Assembly: GCF_963576545.1 (NCBI RefSeq)
Contig: NC_083646.1
Location: 24,692,527-24,756,526, forward strand
Length of the DNA: 64,000 bases
Direction: 5' to 3'
Source: Limanda limanda
Taxonomy: Eukaryota; Chordata; Actinopteri; Pleuronectiformes; Pleuronectidae
The notes under the pieces are model-generated. The model did no database searches. It saw only the letters and a list, made by a program, of their open reading frames with translations, and was not told the origin of the DNA. Below are positions 53,101-64,000 of this stretch, in pieces. The stretch's first letter is position 1. Every line of letters starts with the position of its first letter. The translations under genes were made by a program, and so were the position numbers.

Positions 53101-53840
53101 AGCACATGAACAAAAAATAACTTTTCCGGCAGAGAATGAATTGTTTTTTAAAAAGTTTACATTACAGCCCACAAAATGACAGTTTAATTATTTAGTAAAT
53201 ACCAATAGATAATAAATATCAATAGTCTTATGCATACAAAGGCAAATATTTAATTACAGGATAATTTGTTACCATCCTATTCCCTTTATCTTTTCTGTTC
53301 TACTTAATATGATGTGATTTTAATTGGCAGGCTGTATTTAAGTAGCCTTTAATCTGTTACCTTTCTGCAGATTTGTATCAGTTTTTATGACTGAACAGGA
53401 CATTTCTCTTAACGACATTCAAGTCATTGAGTGTGTGCAGCAAACACAAACACACACTGGGTGTGGACATACAATAAAGACACTGTTTCCTGTAGGTTTT
53501 TTTCTTGTGGCATCTACATTTCATTTGACAGTTTCTATTTATTTATTCACTTAGATGATAGTGTCTGTACATATTTTGCGTGCTTTATGCGTAATATTGA
53601 AGTTGTCCTGTCATGTGCTTACTATTCTGTAATCTTTTCTGTTTTATTTCAGAAGTGAAATCAAGTGATTGAGCAGAATTATAAAAAAAAAAGATTATTT
53701 TTGTCTATTTGTGCTTGAAATGCAACAAGTGAGAAACAACTGAGGCTTTCTGAAGTTCTCCATATCTGGATGGTGTTTTGAAATAAATCCAGGCTTTGAT
53801 TGTCTATATGCAGTGCAAAAACTATATGATTCTAATAAAC
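50195..53840 (+). terminator. galr1 3' flank and candidate poly(A) signals
   Basis: About 3.6 kb with almost no recognisable transposon sequence follow the stop codon. AATAAA occurs at 50745-50750, 50915-50920 and 53834-53839. The last is followed by the T/G-rich segment CTCTGTGGCATTTGATTG, which fits a distal cleavage site. The repeat-poor state suggests, but does not prove, a long 3' UTR. Small ORFs inside (for example 52747-52980) lack support. Confidence 0.3.
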
Positions 53841-54109
53841 TCTGTGGCATTTGATTGAAGACATTTTTATTTCATAAATAGCTCCTGCTTTGCATTTTCT
53901 TTTTTTCTGGAGCCGCCACCACAGGACAGAAGGTGATGGTTTTGATGACATTTATACTGTATAAAAAGTCACTTTCATGAAAAGGTAGCTGTTAGAGATT
54001 GCTGCTATTGTCATCATATGTTTTATAAATATATATTAGGGGAAAGCCTATAGCTATTAGTCTTTTCCATCTATAGTCAATAGTCTATATAACGTCTACA
54101 GTTTTTGCC

Positions 54110-54460
54110 ATAGACAGAGTATAAAGATGGATGGGTCTGCTGTAGTGATCTGAGAATTGAGTCGCGGTAGCAAGGTTCCACTGAAACACAAGCTCTACAA
54201 ATCATGAACCAGTCTCAGCTGTCAATCATGATGTTTCACCAGGTTTTTACAGCATCAACCAAGTAATTGGAACCAAACTGAGTGGGAAATGAACACTTGA
54301 ACAAACATCAGTGTGATAAAAATGACCTAAAATGACATAATCAATGAGAAATTTGACAAAAATTTGTTTCGTCCAAATCCAACCCACTAACATGGAGGAG
54401 GTGGCGTTCTACACTGCAGATGCACGACCTTTAAAGGAGCTGCCATGCCATCTATCTTTA
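54110..54460. repeat. interspersed repeat
   Basis: It starts near ATAGACAGAGTATAAAGATG and contains CAGTCTCAGCTGTCAATCAT, GAACAAACATCAGTGTGATA and a GACCTAAAATGACA word. The set is familiar from a teleost repeat; part of it recurs at about 20770-20850. Confidence 0.45.
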
Positions 54461-54937
54461 TATATATTCTACGGCCTTATAAATGGAAATCTCTCAGATG
54501 TCTCACTGAGGACTTCACTTCTACAGAAGGAGCTTTTCTTCAGAGCTCTGACCTCCCTCGATGTCACAGGGAGCTGTGGCCAAAAGAAAGAAAACAGGAG
54601 TGTAGGTTCCCACACACCAGTGGAGCACTCTTCCTGGCATCATATCAACTCAGTGGTCCCTAAGAGGTCTGTGGAAACACTCTGTCTTCCCATGATGCAT
54701 TGTACTGTAAATGTCGAGCAAGAAGGGGCCTCTTTCAGGGCAGAAGAATTGCCATGAATAAAATAGACAAAACATTTAGATAGTATTGGAGGAGTTGTAA
54801 CTAAGGTGCACAACCGAGATGAAATCACACAAGGGACATTGTGGTTATTGTCATGAAAATCTGGTCCGGAGAAAACAACTGACAAAGGAGAATGAGAGAG
54901 GACTAGTACCTGTGTAGACTGGGCTGAAACACAGTTT

Positions 54938-55020
54938 ACCCCTGAAACTCCAAAAGTGTTTTGTGGACTCAAACACTTCACCCACCCCTCCATCGCCATG
55001 GTGGTGAGTGTAATGAGTGA
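54938..55020. repeat. fragment of the TTAA repeat family
   Basis: CTGAAACTCCAAAAGTGTTT, CAAACACTTCACCCACCCCT and CCATCGCCATGGTGGTGAG match the 3' half of the complete element at 27175-27602 and the fragment at 15310-15420. Confidence 0.6.
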
Positions 55021-56462
55021 ATTGTCCTTAGTAAATGAGGGTAGTTTTCATGGCCTAGACTGGGGATCACACCTGGGAGTTTTGACAAAATTGTGATATG
55101 CATGTTGGCTAAGTACATTTTTTTTATCCAACACAATGTTAACCACGGGGGTTTTAAATAGCCTGAGTGTTAAATACACAAATAACAAAAACTTACTTAC
55201 ATGGAAAAATGTATTAATGAGCCAGGATTTGGATTCACTTAAATAAATATGTGTTTTCTATCCAATGTTTGCAGATAACTGAGTGAAGATGGAGGTGTTA
55301 AATGGACGCCTTCTCTCTTGCCGAGCTCAGCCTGAGTCACACAGCGCCTGACTGTGGATTAACTCCCACTGTCTGTGAGTGCCTCCAGTTATTTTTTGAT
55401 AGCTGCTTATATTTCAACCCCTCTTAGCCGCACACCTCAATGGGGGCAGTGTCTAGCTGGCTGCTTACCATCGAAAGTCATTATGAGCAGGAATCAGATA
55501 GACGTCAGTGATACCCCCCCCCCCCCCACAAAAAAGAGAGCAACTCTGCCACTGATAAATACTTGCAAAACAAAAATGTCAACCTGTATAAGAGTATAGA
55601 TAGCTCAGTAACTTAGGATCAACATGATCTTGCATTTCATGGTTTATTCCGAAGTCGAGCTGCATTTAGATAATAAGTCATTACTGTCTTTCCATTACAA
55701 ATACACTGATTTTGCTTCCATAAAAGAAATACACTGAGGAAGAACAGGGACGGATGCTTTTAAGGCTACATAATGCTTGTTTATTTTTCTTATCTGCAAA
55801 ATAACCATATTGCTGCTAATCTTGCAATCATAAGAGGATAAGAGACATAAGCCCTTTCACTGCAGAGCAGCAGAAAAACACTGGACTGAAGCAGAAATCA
55901 GCATCTAGAGACAATAAGATAACTCGCCCCATCACTCGCCCATAAACAAGCCTGTTGCTCACTCTGCCCACGTACACACACTGCAGCCTCATTTTCTTCT
56001 TAATCTGGTGTTATCCGGTCGACGTTGATGGAGAGAGGGAACGAGCTCGAGTTTGTCTTCGCCCGAGCAGCAGTGCAGGCTGGAAAAGGTCGCCCATTAC
56101 GAAGTGTTTGTGTTGCTGCATTTAACCTTTGAGATGATTCGTTAAAATGCGTGTAAGCTGCCATTAATTCCCTGAAATGTATAAATATCTGCCTGGCTTT
56201 TTGAAGCTGCATCTAAAATGAAAGGCTTTCTCTCGAGACAAGTTGGTTTTATGATAACTGTTGGTGTAAAATAGTCCATAACTTTACCGATAATTGTGTG
56301 AACTGAATTTTACCTTACATTCCTTGACCTTTGTTTTGTTCCTCACCTATGCGTACTGCAAGTTCAGTAGTGTACTGTGCTGCCTCACTGCAGAGAATGT
56401 GAATGTCATCCTGTGAATGTTGGAGCTTTTGTTATTATGACCGACAAGTGCAGTGTCTGTTC
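55021..56462. other. intergenic, no gene recognised
   Basis: Contains a run of 14-15 C at about 55516-55530. No coding pattern or complete repeat was recognised. Confidence 0.4.
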
Positions 56463-56805
56463 TAAACCTGCTTGTTTGGAATGGGCTGTGCTAATACTTC
56501 TTTTAATTCTTCCTTGTCATCAGTGAGTCCTTCAATATACTCACTTGTTATTGTTTGCATGCTAGACGTTTTCTGCAAAGATGTTAATAAAGAGTCTATA
56601 GCGAAGTTTCAATATTAATGCTCTGAAATTCGTCTTCTTCAGTGGTAATCACTGTCTGATTGTTTTGATATTTTTTTACATTTTTGTTTCACCTTATCGG
56701 ACCGACAGGCTATGTTCTTGGTCACCTGTTGAATCAACTTTATTAATATTGTCCAAATCACACCAAACTCAGCACTGCACTTCCAGGGGCCATTAAGACA
56801 GACAG
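56463..56805. repeat. unclassified dispersed repeat, copy B
   Basis: It shares, in order, CCTGCTTGTTTGGAATGGGC, CCTTGTCATCAGTGAGTCCT, TTATTGTTTGCATGCTAGAC and TGTCCAAATCACACCAAACT with copy A at 11893-12640. The part of copy A between the last two blocks is deleted here. Confidence 0.55.
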
Positions 56806-59800
56806 AAAGACAGAATAACAGATATACTGTACATGGGAATAAGTAAGTTGATGCATGGTTTTTACACTTATTTTGGTAATAGGGGATTTAAACACAATGT
56901 TTCTGCTGCTGGCTGAAACAAACCATAATCCAGGAGCAGCAGTTAATCCAGAAAATTTGTGTTGGCAGCGCAACAAATAGTTGCAACTCATATCATATTT
57001 TCTAACATTCTAACACATAACACGTGATAGTGGGAAAACATTGCATATACAGCAGGGTATTATTTATCCTTGTGTTGCATTGCTTGCTGTCGCTGTGGTC
57101 GTGCTATACACGCAGCTCGGCAAACTGACTGACTGAAAAAACAATTACCACAGCTACATGTCTATTCCCAGAACAGCATTAGGGAAACAGCATGGGCTTT
57201 CCCAAGGGGAGAGCACGGGCTGACTCACTAACACATAACACCAGAAGATGTTGATGCATACACGACCTTGACAGACTCAGAACTGAAGAGAAAGAATGTG
57301 GGAAGCATTCATTCAGTTTGATTTACTCACAGAATCAAGAGAAGCTGCCGTATTTGCATCCGTGGGGAAATAGGCACAGACAAAATGCACGGACATGGAC
57401 TAAACATGAACTATAAAGGTATTCTGCAGGTTTACACAAGTTAAATTTAAGACTTTTTAAGGCCTTCAATCATAATAAATGAAATGTAAGACCTCAGAAT
57501 TACTGACTCTTCTATGCCATGTTTTCTCTCACACTACAGACAGAGACGGTCGGTATTCACAGTCTTCCCACCACCAAGCTGAGTAAAGTCTGACTAGAGT
57601 TTTTGCAGGTTATCAATTGGTCTTGTTTGAGGTTTTATTGCAGCGTGCTAACATCTGTATCCTTGAGAATGAACTTCAAAACACAGAGGCTTTACCATGC
57701 ATACAAAATACATATTTCAATTATAAAAGTAGCGCTAAAGACTTTTTTTTAGACTTTTCAAGAATCAGCTGAAGCCCTGCTAGAGGCCACTGACTACAGC
57801 AACAACATTGTAGCCATGGTAGGGACACAGTTGGATACAAATGCAAAAGCACTCTCTTACTAAGACTCTTGACAGGAAATTAATATTTTTCTAAGACGAA
57901 AAGTTTCCCAGCATTCATGGGTTGCCTCTGAAGTATGTTCTGGTCAATTTCCCAGAGATCATATCGGCACAACACAGTTGAGTCATGTGAGCATAAACAG
58001 TATTCCAGGCGGTGTGAGATGCTATTCATGTAATCTCCATCCATGTCAGCAAATTGACTGCTTCGTATTCGCGTCAGGTTTTGCCCCCCGTGGTTACAAA
58101 GGCTGAAGAGGTCCCTGAGTTAAGAGATAATTCCCACTCCTCCACTCCTCCACCCGCAGAGACCAGCTACGCCCAATCGCCCTGGATGAAACACTTACTG
58201 GACTATCTGCACTCACACAGGCTGGAATATTAATGCTCTAATACCTGGGGCATGACAAGCGCAGACCTCTCCACACCACTGTTCATTAGAGTGTTACTGA
58301 CACCTCTTGCACTGAGAGCTGCAGTCATTAAGTGTTAGCGCCATTATTAGTGCAGTGCCAATTCCAAACAAACCTGCTTGGACAAAGCTCCTTAACCTCT
58401 GGCTCCTCACACCAGTCTAGGATTATGAAACTGGATCCCATTCCATCCATCAGAGAGGAACTGGGTCAAAGCAACAAGTCTGTTTACTCTTTGAGTGTGC
58501 ATCCTTGTCACTATGTCAATGAATGCTACACATTGTTTAGCACAAAGTTTTTGCCTGGATTTTCTGGATCTTGCCCAGTCGCCCACTCAAAAACTATTAT
58601 AATAATATCTACATAAAATAAAAACCTAGAGGTATGTTCACACTGAACAAAACAAATGCTGTTGGCAGCATGGTTGCAAAAAGGTAGTGCCGTGATAGCG
58701 AAATGGACGTTTTCTTTTGTACAAGCCCAAAGTGTTTATACCGTGGGACGTTTCCTTATGAAATCATGCAGGTGTCAGCTGCTGATTGCAACTCACCGCC
58801 CCCCCCCCCCTAGTTGCAGCTAATCATCTCACTGTCACTTCACCTCCCTGCAGCTCCTTTTAGCAGCATGATTACCTTCAGATGAAAGCTTTTTATATGT
58901 GCACACAGCAAGAAATGAGAGATAATGGGAAGGAATAGAGAACTGTAAATCTCCTAAAAATAAAGACTGTACCCCCCACATCCTCAATAAAAGCACATTG
59001 CTTAAACAGTTGTATATAATGATTAATGGTAATTAAACATTGCATTAAAGCAGAATTGAATTCCCTGCTATGCTGTGTTTGCTTTTGTTCTGTATTTTAT
59101 GCAATGCTTAATAAGGCTGCATTTATAGACCCATTGAGACTCAAATCCCTCAAGGACCAGAACTGTTGTTAACATAATTGGATAATGGTTGATTAAATGT
59201 ATTAATGTCACATGCATAACACAATATTTTCCAGTTAAAAGTTAAATGTAAACAGCCATTTGCCGATCTGACAAATTCAAACAAAACCAATAACCCACAA
59301 AAGGAGAACGGCTTCCAAATTACAGTAGTTTTTATATGAAAATCAGCATCAACACATCACTTTTATCCTGTTGATTTTTTTCCAGCACACAGCAGCAATT
59401 CAAGTGTAACAGTTTTTCCAGCATTAACACTTTTGTTCAAGCGCATTTATGAAACTCAGCAGTTAATCATTATAAAAAAATTAAACAATATAGGTGTCAA
59501 ATTAAGTGAGAAACAACCTGGTTGACATGACAGAACAGCAGGTAACAGAAAATGTTGACAAACACATCTAAAGGATCATCGGAGACATTGAAATATGTAC
59601 CAATTAAGAGAATAGTTCTTATATACAGAATAAAACCAACAATTAAGAGCATGAAATGAAAGTAGAGTGCACATACAGTAATCAAGTAAATTACAGGAAG
59701 GGTTTAAGAAAAAATTACGGTGACAATTTACAGCACATCATAAACCTCATGCGTCTTCTTCCCCTCTCTGAGACTAGGTATGATATAAAACCAATAGAAA

Positions 59801-60611
59801 TTGTTTGAAACATTTTTACAGCAATTTTCACCCACATATTCTGGGCTTTCCCTAATTTGTTATCATCTGTGTTTTAGTTACAAACATAATTATCCACTTA
59901 AACGCAACTATAGACACAGATACTCCCTTTCTGGACATACCCTCGATATGTTCATTCAAACATGCGTGATGCAGCATCAAAATCACCATTCCATAGATGA
60001 AAAGTGATCGTGAAATGAGACTAGCTCATGAAAGTCCAGGGCTGAAGGTCTTTTAGGAACATCACTGCACCTGCAGTACAGTTTAACAAGCTACAATATT
60101 AAGTTGTTTATCAATATAAATATTTTAAAAGATTGACAGACTTTGATTATGAATAGTTCTTGAACCTACAACATTAAAACCAAATAGGTCATTAACACTT
60201 TTGAAATGCATTTCATTCAAGTTAGCCAATTTGATATCTTAGTACAGTGGCTCTGTGAGCTCAATGCAGCGCAATCTTTGAAAACATGTGAATATAGACA
60301 AAATATAAGCCAATCATATGTATCATCAGGTGAACATGTTTTTATGTAATTTTCTTGTGTTTTGTCTATTTTGCATGCATTTAATTTGACTGCAGTGTGT
60401 TGAGGTTTCAAGGCCACTCAATAGTATATAATGCTTTGTAAAATATAGTATCATATAAGTAGAAACATTTACCCATACACAATTTTACAAAAACTACAAA
60501 ACAGGCATTTTAGGAAACATCAGTGGTTCTTTTACAGTTAGTGAATGTTTCCGATATGTTGTATTCTATTCAAGTGTTCTGGCAATAATAAGTAAAAACA
60601 TAGAGATGCCC
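56806..60611. other. intergenic, no gene recognised
   Basis: AT-rich, with a C-run near 58798-58810. The part nearest 60950 could be 3' UTR of the - strand gene. No repeat or coding pattern was identified. Confidence 0.4.
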
Positions 60612-60615
60612 TTAA

Positions 60616-60767
60616 ATGGTCAGTTCACCCCTCCACATTAACTGTATGCACTATTTGTTAAAAGTTGGAAAATAGTTGCAAATGTTCCACAGCAACAACA
60701 CGATGTGCATTACTAGAAATCAGTGGGAAATCTCAAAACTATTTTGAAATTTGAGTGAACTGAACCT
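60616..60767. mobile_element. short TTAA-flanked MITE
   Basis: 152 bp with inverted ends ATGGTCAGTTCACCCC and TGAGTGAACTGAACCT (13 of 16 paired). TTAA flanks both sides (60612-60615 and 60768-60771). It resembles a miniature cousin of the element at 27175-27602, with a shared GTTCAC core. Confidence 0.65.
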
Positions 60768-60950
60768 TTAATGTCTTAAGTTCAGTAGTGCTACAATGTA
60801 AAAATCATTATTTTGAATACAAACCGTAGTGGTAAATCAGAAGTACCAAACCTGTGGCCAGAGCGCCATGTCAGCCACACTCTTGGTCTCAGGACACTGA
60901 GGTTGAGATGTATAAACAGCCAGAAGTGTAGATATGTCAGTGGTGGAAAA

Positions 60951-61109
60951 TCATGCTCTGAAACTCCAGCTCCTCTGAAAAGGCTGGAAAGGTTTCTTGA
61001 GGAACATGAGATGAGGTTTGAGTCGAGGGGTTTTCGCCGGTATGACAGCAGCTTTGCTTTCCTCTGTGGGAAATCGATTTTGGTAGACTTCCGGGTATGA
61101 CCTCTGGAA
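60951..61109 (-). CDS. unidentified gene, last coding exon
   Basis: On the - strand the acceptor CCCTTTTCAG precedes 52 codons and TGA. The exon begins [17 protein letters not shown] and ends [15 protein letters not shown]. It joins in phase 0 to the upstream exon at 61383-61565 across a 273-bp intron with a GTACGT donor. The translation has no stop, is rich in basic and aromatic residues and ends in a compact F/W/R motif. It has no membrane segment or signal peptide. I do not recognise the family. An alternative open frame over the same bases runs 60937-61224, but it ignores the splice acceptor and does not join the preceding exon in frame. Confidence 0.7.
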   Translation of the reverse strand, partial: FQRSYPEVYQNRFPTEESKAAVIPAKTPRLKPHLMFLKKPFQPFQRSWSFRA

Positions 61110-61382
61110 CTGAAAAGGGAAGGAAATCCATCTTTAGTTTTTTGTCGGACACAGAAATGTGTTCACATTTTGTTATTTTTGTACTGTATACTTTCAACTC
61201 TTTTAGGCCTATAAAAACCTTCAAACTGAGAAAAAAGAGAACTGCTTTGGTTAAACTTGATTAATTCCAGTGACTATATAAAAATGCTTACATCCTATTG
61301 CACAGAAGCAGTCGAATTTACTGTATTCCTCTGACCAAATATTTACCACATACTGTATCCTTTCCTAATCGTGTGGACGTAC

Positions 61383-61565
61383 CTGTTTCAGCCTTTTTCT
61401 TTTGTCCTTGGCCGGGAGTTCTTTGTCTGCTATCAGACCCTCCAGAAGCTGCTGCAGGGGGGTCTGGGTACCGATCACCTTCTGCTCCTCAGACTCCATC
61501 CTGCGGATCTGTTTACAAAAGGCTGGAGATAGACTAAAGTCTGTATCTGAACCTGCATATTTGAT
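61383..61565 (-). CDS. unidentified gene, penultimate coding exon
   Basis: A 183-bp, 61-codon exon on the - strand, with acceptor TGTGTCTTCCATCAG and donor CAG/GTACGT. Both ends fit phase 0. The peptide starts IKYAGSDTDFSLSP and continues IRRMESEEQKVIG and TPLQQLLEGLIADKELPAKD, ending KRKRLKQ. It is charged, probably helical and soluble, with a lysine/arginine-rich end that could bind nucleic acid, microtubules or another partner; that is inference only. A possible preceding exon ends at 62134 before GTAAGT and reads KYERGKCFV in the right phase. Its upstream side runs into a repeat, so it is unproven. Confidence 0.72.
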
Positions 61566-62133
61566 CTGATGGAAGACACAAAGGGAATGGATTTGAATAA
61601 AGTTAAATGCATTCAACATTTGACAGCAAATATGGAAAACAGAAAAGAGGCGGATTGGATTTGTGACAAACCATCAAATTCTTAATGTGCACAGTGTAAA
61701 GAAAAGCCAGCATGGTCGAATAAAATGCTCATTATTTAAAAACATGTGAAAAGAATGTGAACTTTATAATACCGAATCGTGTTTAGTCAGAATATCATTG
61801 CCTAATGTTGAAAATCAGTAAGCCCATCATGAGTCAACATTAAAATGTTGTTGGTTTCCCAGAAATGTTAATAAAATTCTCAGTGGGTGGCGCATTATTT
61901 GGTGGTTTGACAGAACACTTAAATGAGGATAATTAATATGGCTCGAACATATGAATAGTGTTCATTGTGCAGAGGGGTTGGTTTTAAAATCAATAGCACT
62001 CAATTAGAAAAAAATTAATCAGCCTTTCTTTTGTTTGTAGTACATAGACTCTTTTAACAGTGGGTTTTCTATATTTTCTGAAGAAACTAAATGCACATTA
62101 ATATGAACAAGCTAAACATACAGGTTTACTTAC
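61566..62133 (-). other. probable intron of the - strand gene
   Basis: Sequence upstream (on the - strand) of the 61383-61565 exon. It lacks long frames and is AT-rich. The far boundary is taken from a GTAAGT donor at 62128-62133 and is uncertain. Confidence 0.35.
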
Positions 62134-62160
62134 AACAAAACATTTACCCCGCTCATACTT

Positions 62161-62393
62161 TTGATGGTAAATGGTTTTGTATTTATATTGCGCTTTTCTA
62201 GACTTGATTCACCCATTCACACACACATTCATACAGTGAATCTATTCGCAGCACTTTGTTATTCTATGGGGGGCCATTCAGGGTTCAGTATCTTGCCCAA
62301 GGACACTTCGGCATGCAGATGGGTCAGCCTGGGCATCGAACTGCCGACCTTCAGGTTGGAGGACAACCACTCTACCCCTCAGCCACAGCCGCC
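62161..62393 (+). repeat. teleost interspersed repeat
   Basis: It starts ATGGTAAATGG followed by TATTGCGCTTTTCTAG. It continues CAGGGTTCAGTATCTTGCCC, AAGGACACTTCGGCATGCAG and CATCGAACTGCCGACC, and ends CTCTACCCCTCAGCCACAGC. This is a very widespread fish repeat; a deleted copy is at 13497-13565. Confidence 0.7.
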
Positions 62394-62467
62394 CCGTGAT
62401 CTGATCACAAGTGCACAGCTCTAAGTACATCAGTTCAAACCTGGCATTAAAATTCACTAGTTAATTG

Positions 62468-62960
62468 TCGCTCTAAACCTGCCTGTTAAAAATGGGCTGT
62501 TTGCTTGTTTTTCATGAAATTAAACTGAATTTGCTTTAGTTCAGATGTTTACTTGTGTGGTTGATATATAAGTTCGAATGATTTACTTAACTGGGGTTGT
62601 TTGTTCATAAATTGCAAGTCAGCTATTAAACAGGGTCTGTTAAGCAATAGACACAATCTTCCGACCCAAGTTCATAGATTTTCCAAATAAAAGCTCTGGT
62701 GGATATAGCAAGGGATCAACAAAAAAGAACATGGTGCTTTTACAAATTGCCAAAACAGGAAGAGATACTATTAGTGCTATGATGGAGATCGGAACACACT
62801 GCAACCATGTCTTAGTCAGTCCGATATAGTAAAATAAGAAAGAAATTCACCGAAGTGACCTTGCATTGATTTGACCTAAGGTTTGACCCAGTTGCTGACC
62901 GCTGGTGTAGTTAATCTGAGGATGTAGAAGAAGATTGAGCTTGGTCCGAGGACTGACAGC
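62468..62960. repeat. unclassified dispersed repeat, copy C
   Basis: It shares blocks with copies A and B: CTAAACCTGCCTGTT, GATTTACTTAACT, GCTATGATGGAGATCGGAAC, CCATGTCTTAGTCAGTCC and TTAATCTGAGGA. It is diverged, noncoding, and has no clear ends. Confidence 0.5.
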
Positions 62961-63028
62961 TCTTTGTCACAGACCTCAGTTTGTTATAATGTATGGGAAA
63001 CACTGAGAAGTGTAAAGATACTTAGGTC

Positions 63029-64000
63029 TAGGGCTGCAACTCACGACTATTCTGATAGTCGATTAGTCACCGATTATTGAAACGATTAATCGACTAATCG
63101 GATTATGAATGACACAAATTCTCAATTGCTCTTATTTAGCAAACAGCTTTGAAATTTTGCTTGAGGTTGTTCGAGGCATGTGATGACTGAAAAAACAGGC
63201 AATAAAGATTGTTACTTCATTAAAAAAAATGTCTTTTAATAAACTTTGCTGCATATAAGGGTACTGTGACACAAAAGCAAAGACAAATCAAGTTTTTGAC
63301 CATTTAAAACCAAGGACAGGCAAAGTTCTAATAAAAAAGATAAATTAAAAATCAAGTATCCATTTTTCCTGTTAACAAAAATAACAGGGAAAGTAACAGC
63401 AATAAAAACATCAACAAACGAAACTACAGTCTTCTTCTGACCAAATAATTGTGATTAAAAAAAGACGTTTGTCAGGCAATAGGATAACTTTTCGCTTTTA
63501 AACTCGTTAATAAAAAGTTTAAACCATATTTTTGTAATGGATGCTAGAATCCTGCGCGCAGGTATATACGTTTATATATAACATCTGACAGAGGCGAGTC
63601 CGCATCGTCTCCGTTACGATGTCACACGTGCCTCCTCCTAACATGCGCGTGACCTGCTTCCATGGAGAACAGGTCCGCTGTGCAGATACTGCAGGTAGTT
63701 TTTTTCGGGCTGTTACGGGTGAAGTTCTCCCGAACTTTTTACTTTCTGGTGCGCGATGCTGCTGCAGCGGAAGCCGGCAATGCTCCGTGTTTTGACGCTA
63801 TTGCACATGCGCGACTTTCAGAGATAGGAAGGAAGCGAGATGGCTCACTCCTCAGCTGCTGTCATCAGCACCTCCGGTAAAACGCCGTTTAGTTCCGCTG
63901 CGCGGCACGAAAAACACGTGCTGTGACGTAACCAACGAATCATCGACGAGTAAATTCGTCAGCGACTATTCTTGTCATCGATTTTTGTCGACGACGTCGA
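63029..64000. mobile_element. hAT-type element, cut by window end
   Basis: It begins TAGGGCTGCAACTCACGACT and has dense subterminal words such as ATTAATCGACTAATCGG. Inverted versions (CATCGACGAG, TTGTCGACGACGTCGA) run to the last base. A hAT element with these ends usually closes with TTGCAGCCCTA, which must lie beyond 64000. A CpG-rich interior at 63590-63900 includes a 72-codon ORF with no transposase features. Confidence 0.6.

Noticed and set aside
54344..54757. 137-codon + strand ORF
   Set aside because: Its first third overlaps an interspersed repeat, another frame is also open over it, and no domain is visible.
60937..61224. 95-codon - strand ORF over the last exon of the unidentified gene
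   Set aside because: It is in the wrong frame: it reads through the intron/exon boundary at 61110. The splice-consistent frame ends at the stop at 60951-60953.

Overview
The window looks like nuclear DNA from a ray-finned fish, probably a percomorph teleost. It is AT-rich, sparse in genes, rich in introns and full of short microsatellites. It is littered with decayed copies of transposon families typical of teleosts: Tc1/mariner, hAT, PIF/Harbinger, TTAA-target elements and truncated non-LTR retrotransposons. There are no bacterial-style operons, CRISPR arrays or phage genes.

Two host genes are supported. (1) A complete galanin receptor type 1 gene (galr1) lies on the + strand at 40554-50194. 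It has three coding exons joined in phase 0 (221 + 22 + 106 codons = 349 aa), a 108-bp first intron and an 8.5-kb second intron. The exon layout (TM1-5 / third intracellular loop / TM6-tail) is the one known for mammalian GALR1. The leader is CpG-rich, carries three short upstream ORFs and sits below a weak TATA-like motif and a CRE-like half site. (2) The 3' end of an unidentified gene lies on the - strand at 60951-61565. Two coding exons with clean splice sites encode a 113-residue C-terminus; the rest must lie upstream at higher coordinates, in or beyond the window.

Layout. 0-4.7 kb: no gene, one retroposon tail. 4.7-6.3 kb: a hAT relic holding a LINE fragment, which holds a TTAA-flanked MITE. 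6.3-40 kb: gene desert with a hAT MITE (14.0 kb), two Tc1 relics (15 and 36.5 kb), a LINE 3' end (22 kb), a GC-rich patch (26 kb), a complete TTAA element (27.2 kb), a degenerate minisatellite (29 kb), an unclassified hairpin-bearing element (32.4 kb) and large CA repeats (34 kb). 40-50 kb: galr1, with a Harbinger MITE 230 bp upstream of its last exon. 50.2-53.8 kb: repeat-poor galr1 3' flank, possibly a long 3' UTR. 54-60.6 kb: repeats and unexplained sequence. 60.9-61.6 kb: the - strand gene. 62-64 kb: repeats, ending in a hAT element cut by the window edge.

No new multi-gene system is visible. The observations most worth checking are the three-level nested transposon, the spliced - strand gene, the galr1 upstream ORFs, and the unclassified element at 32.4-33.0 kb. 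Transposon family names rest on recalled consensus features and terminal structures, not on a search. Short exons and conserved noncoding elements cannot be excluded in the stretches called empty.
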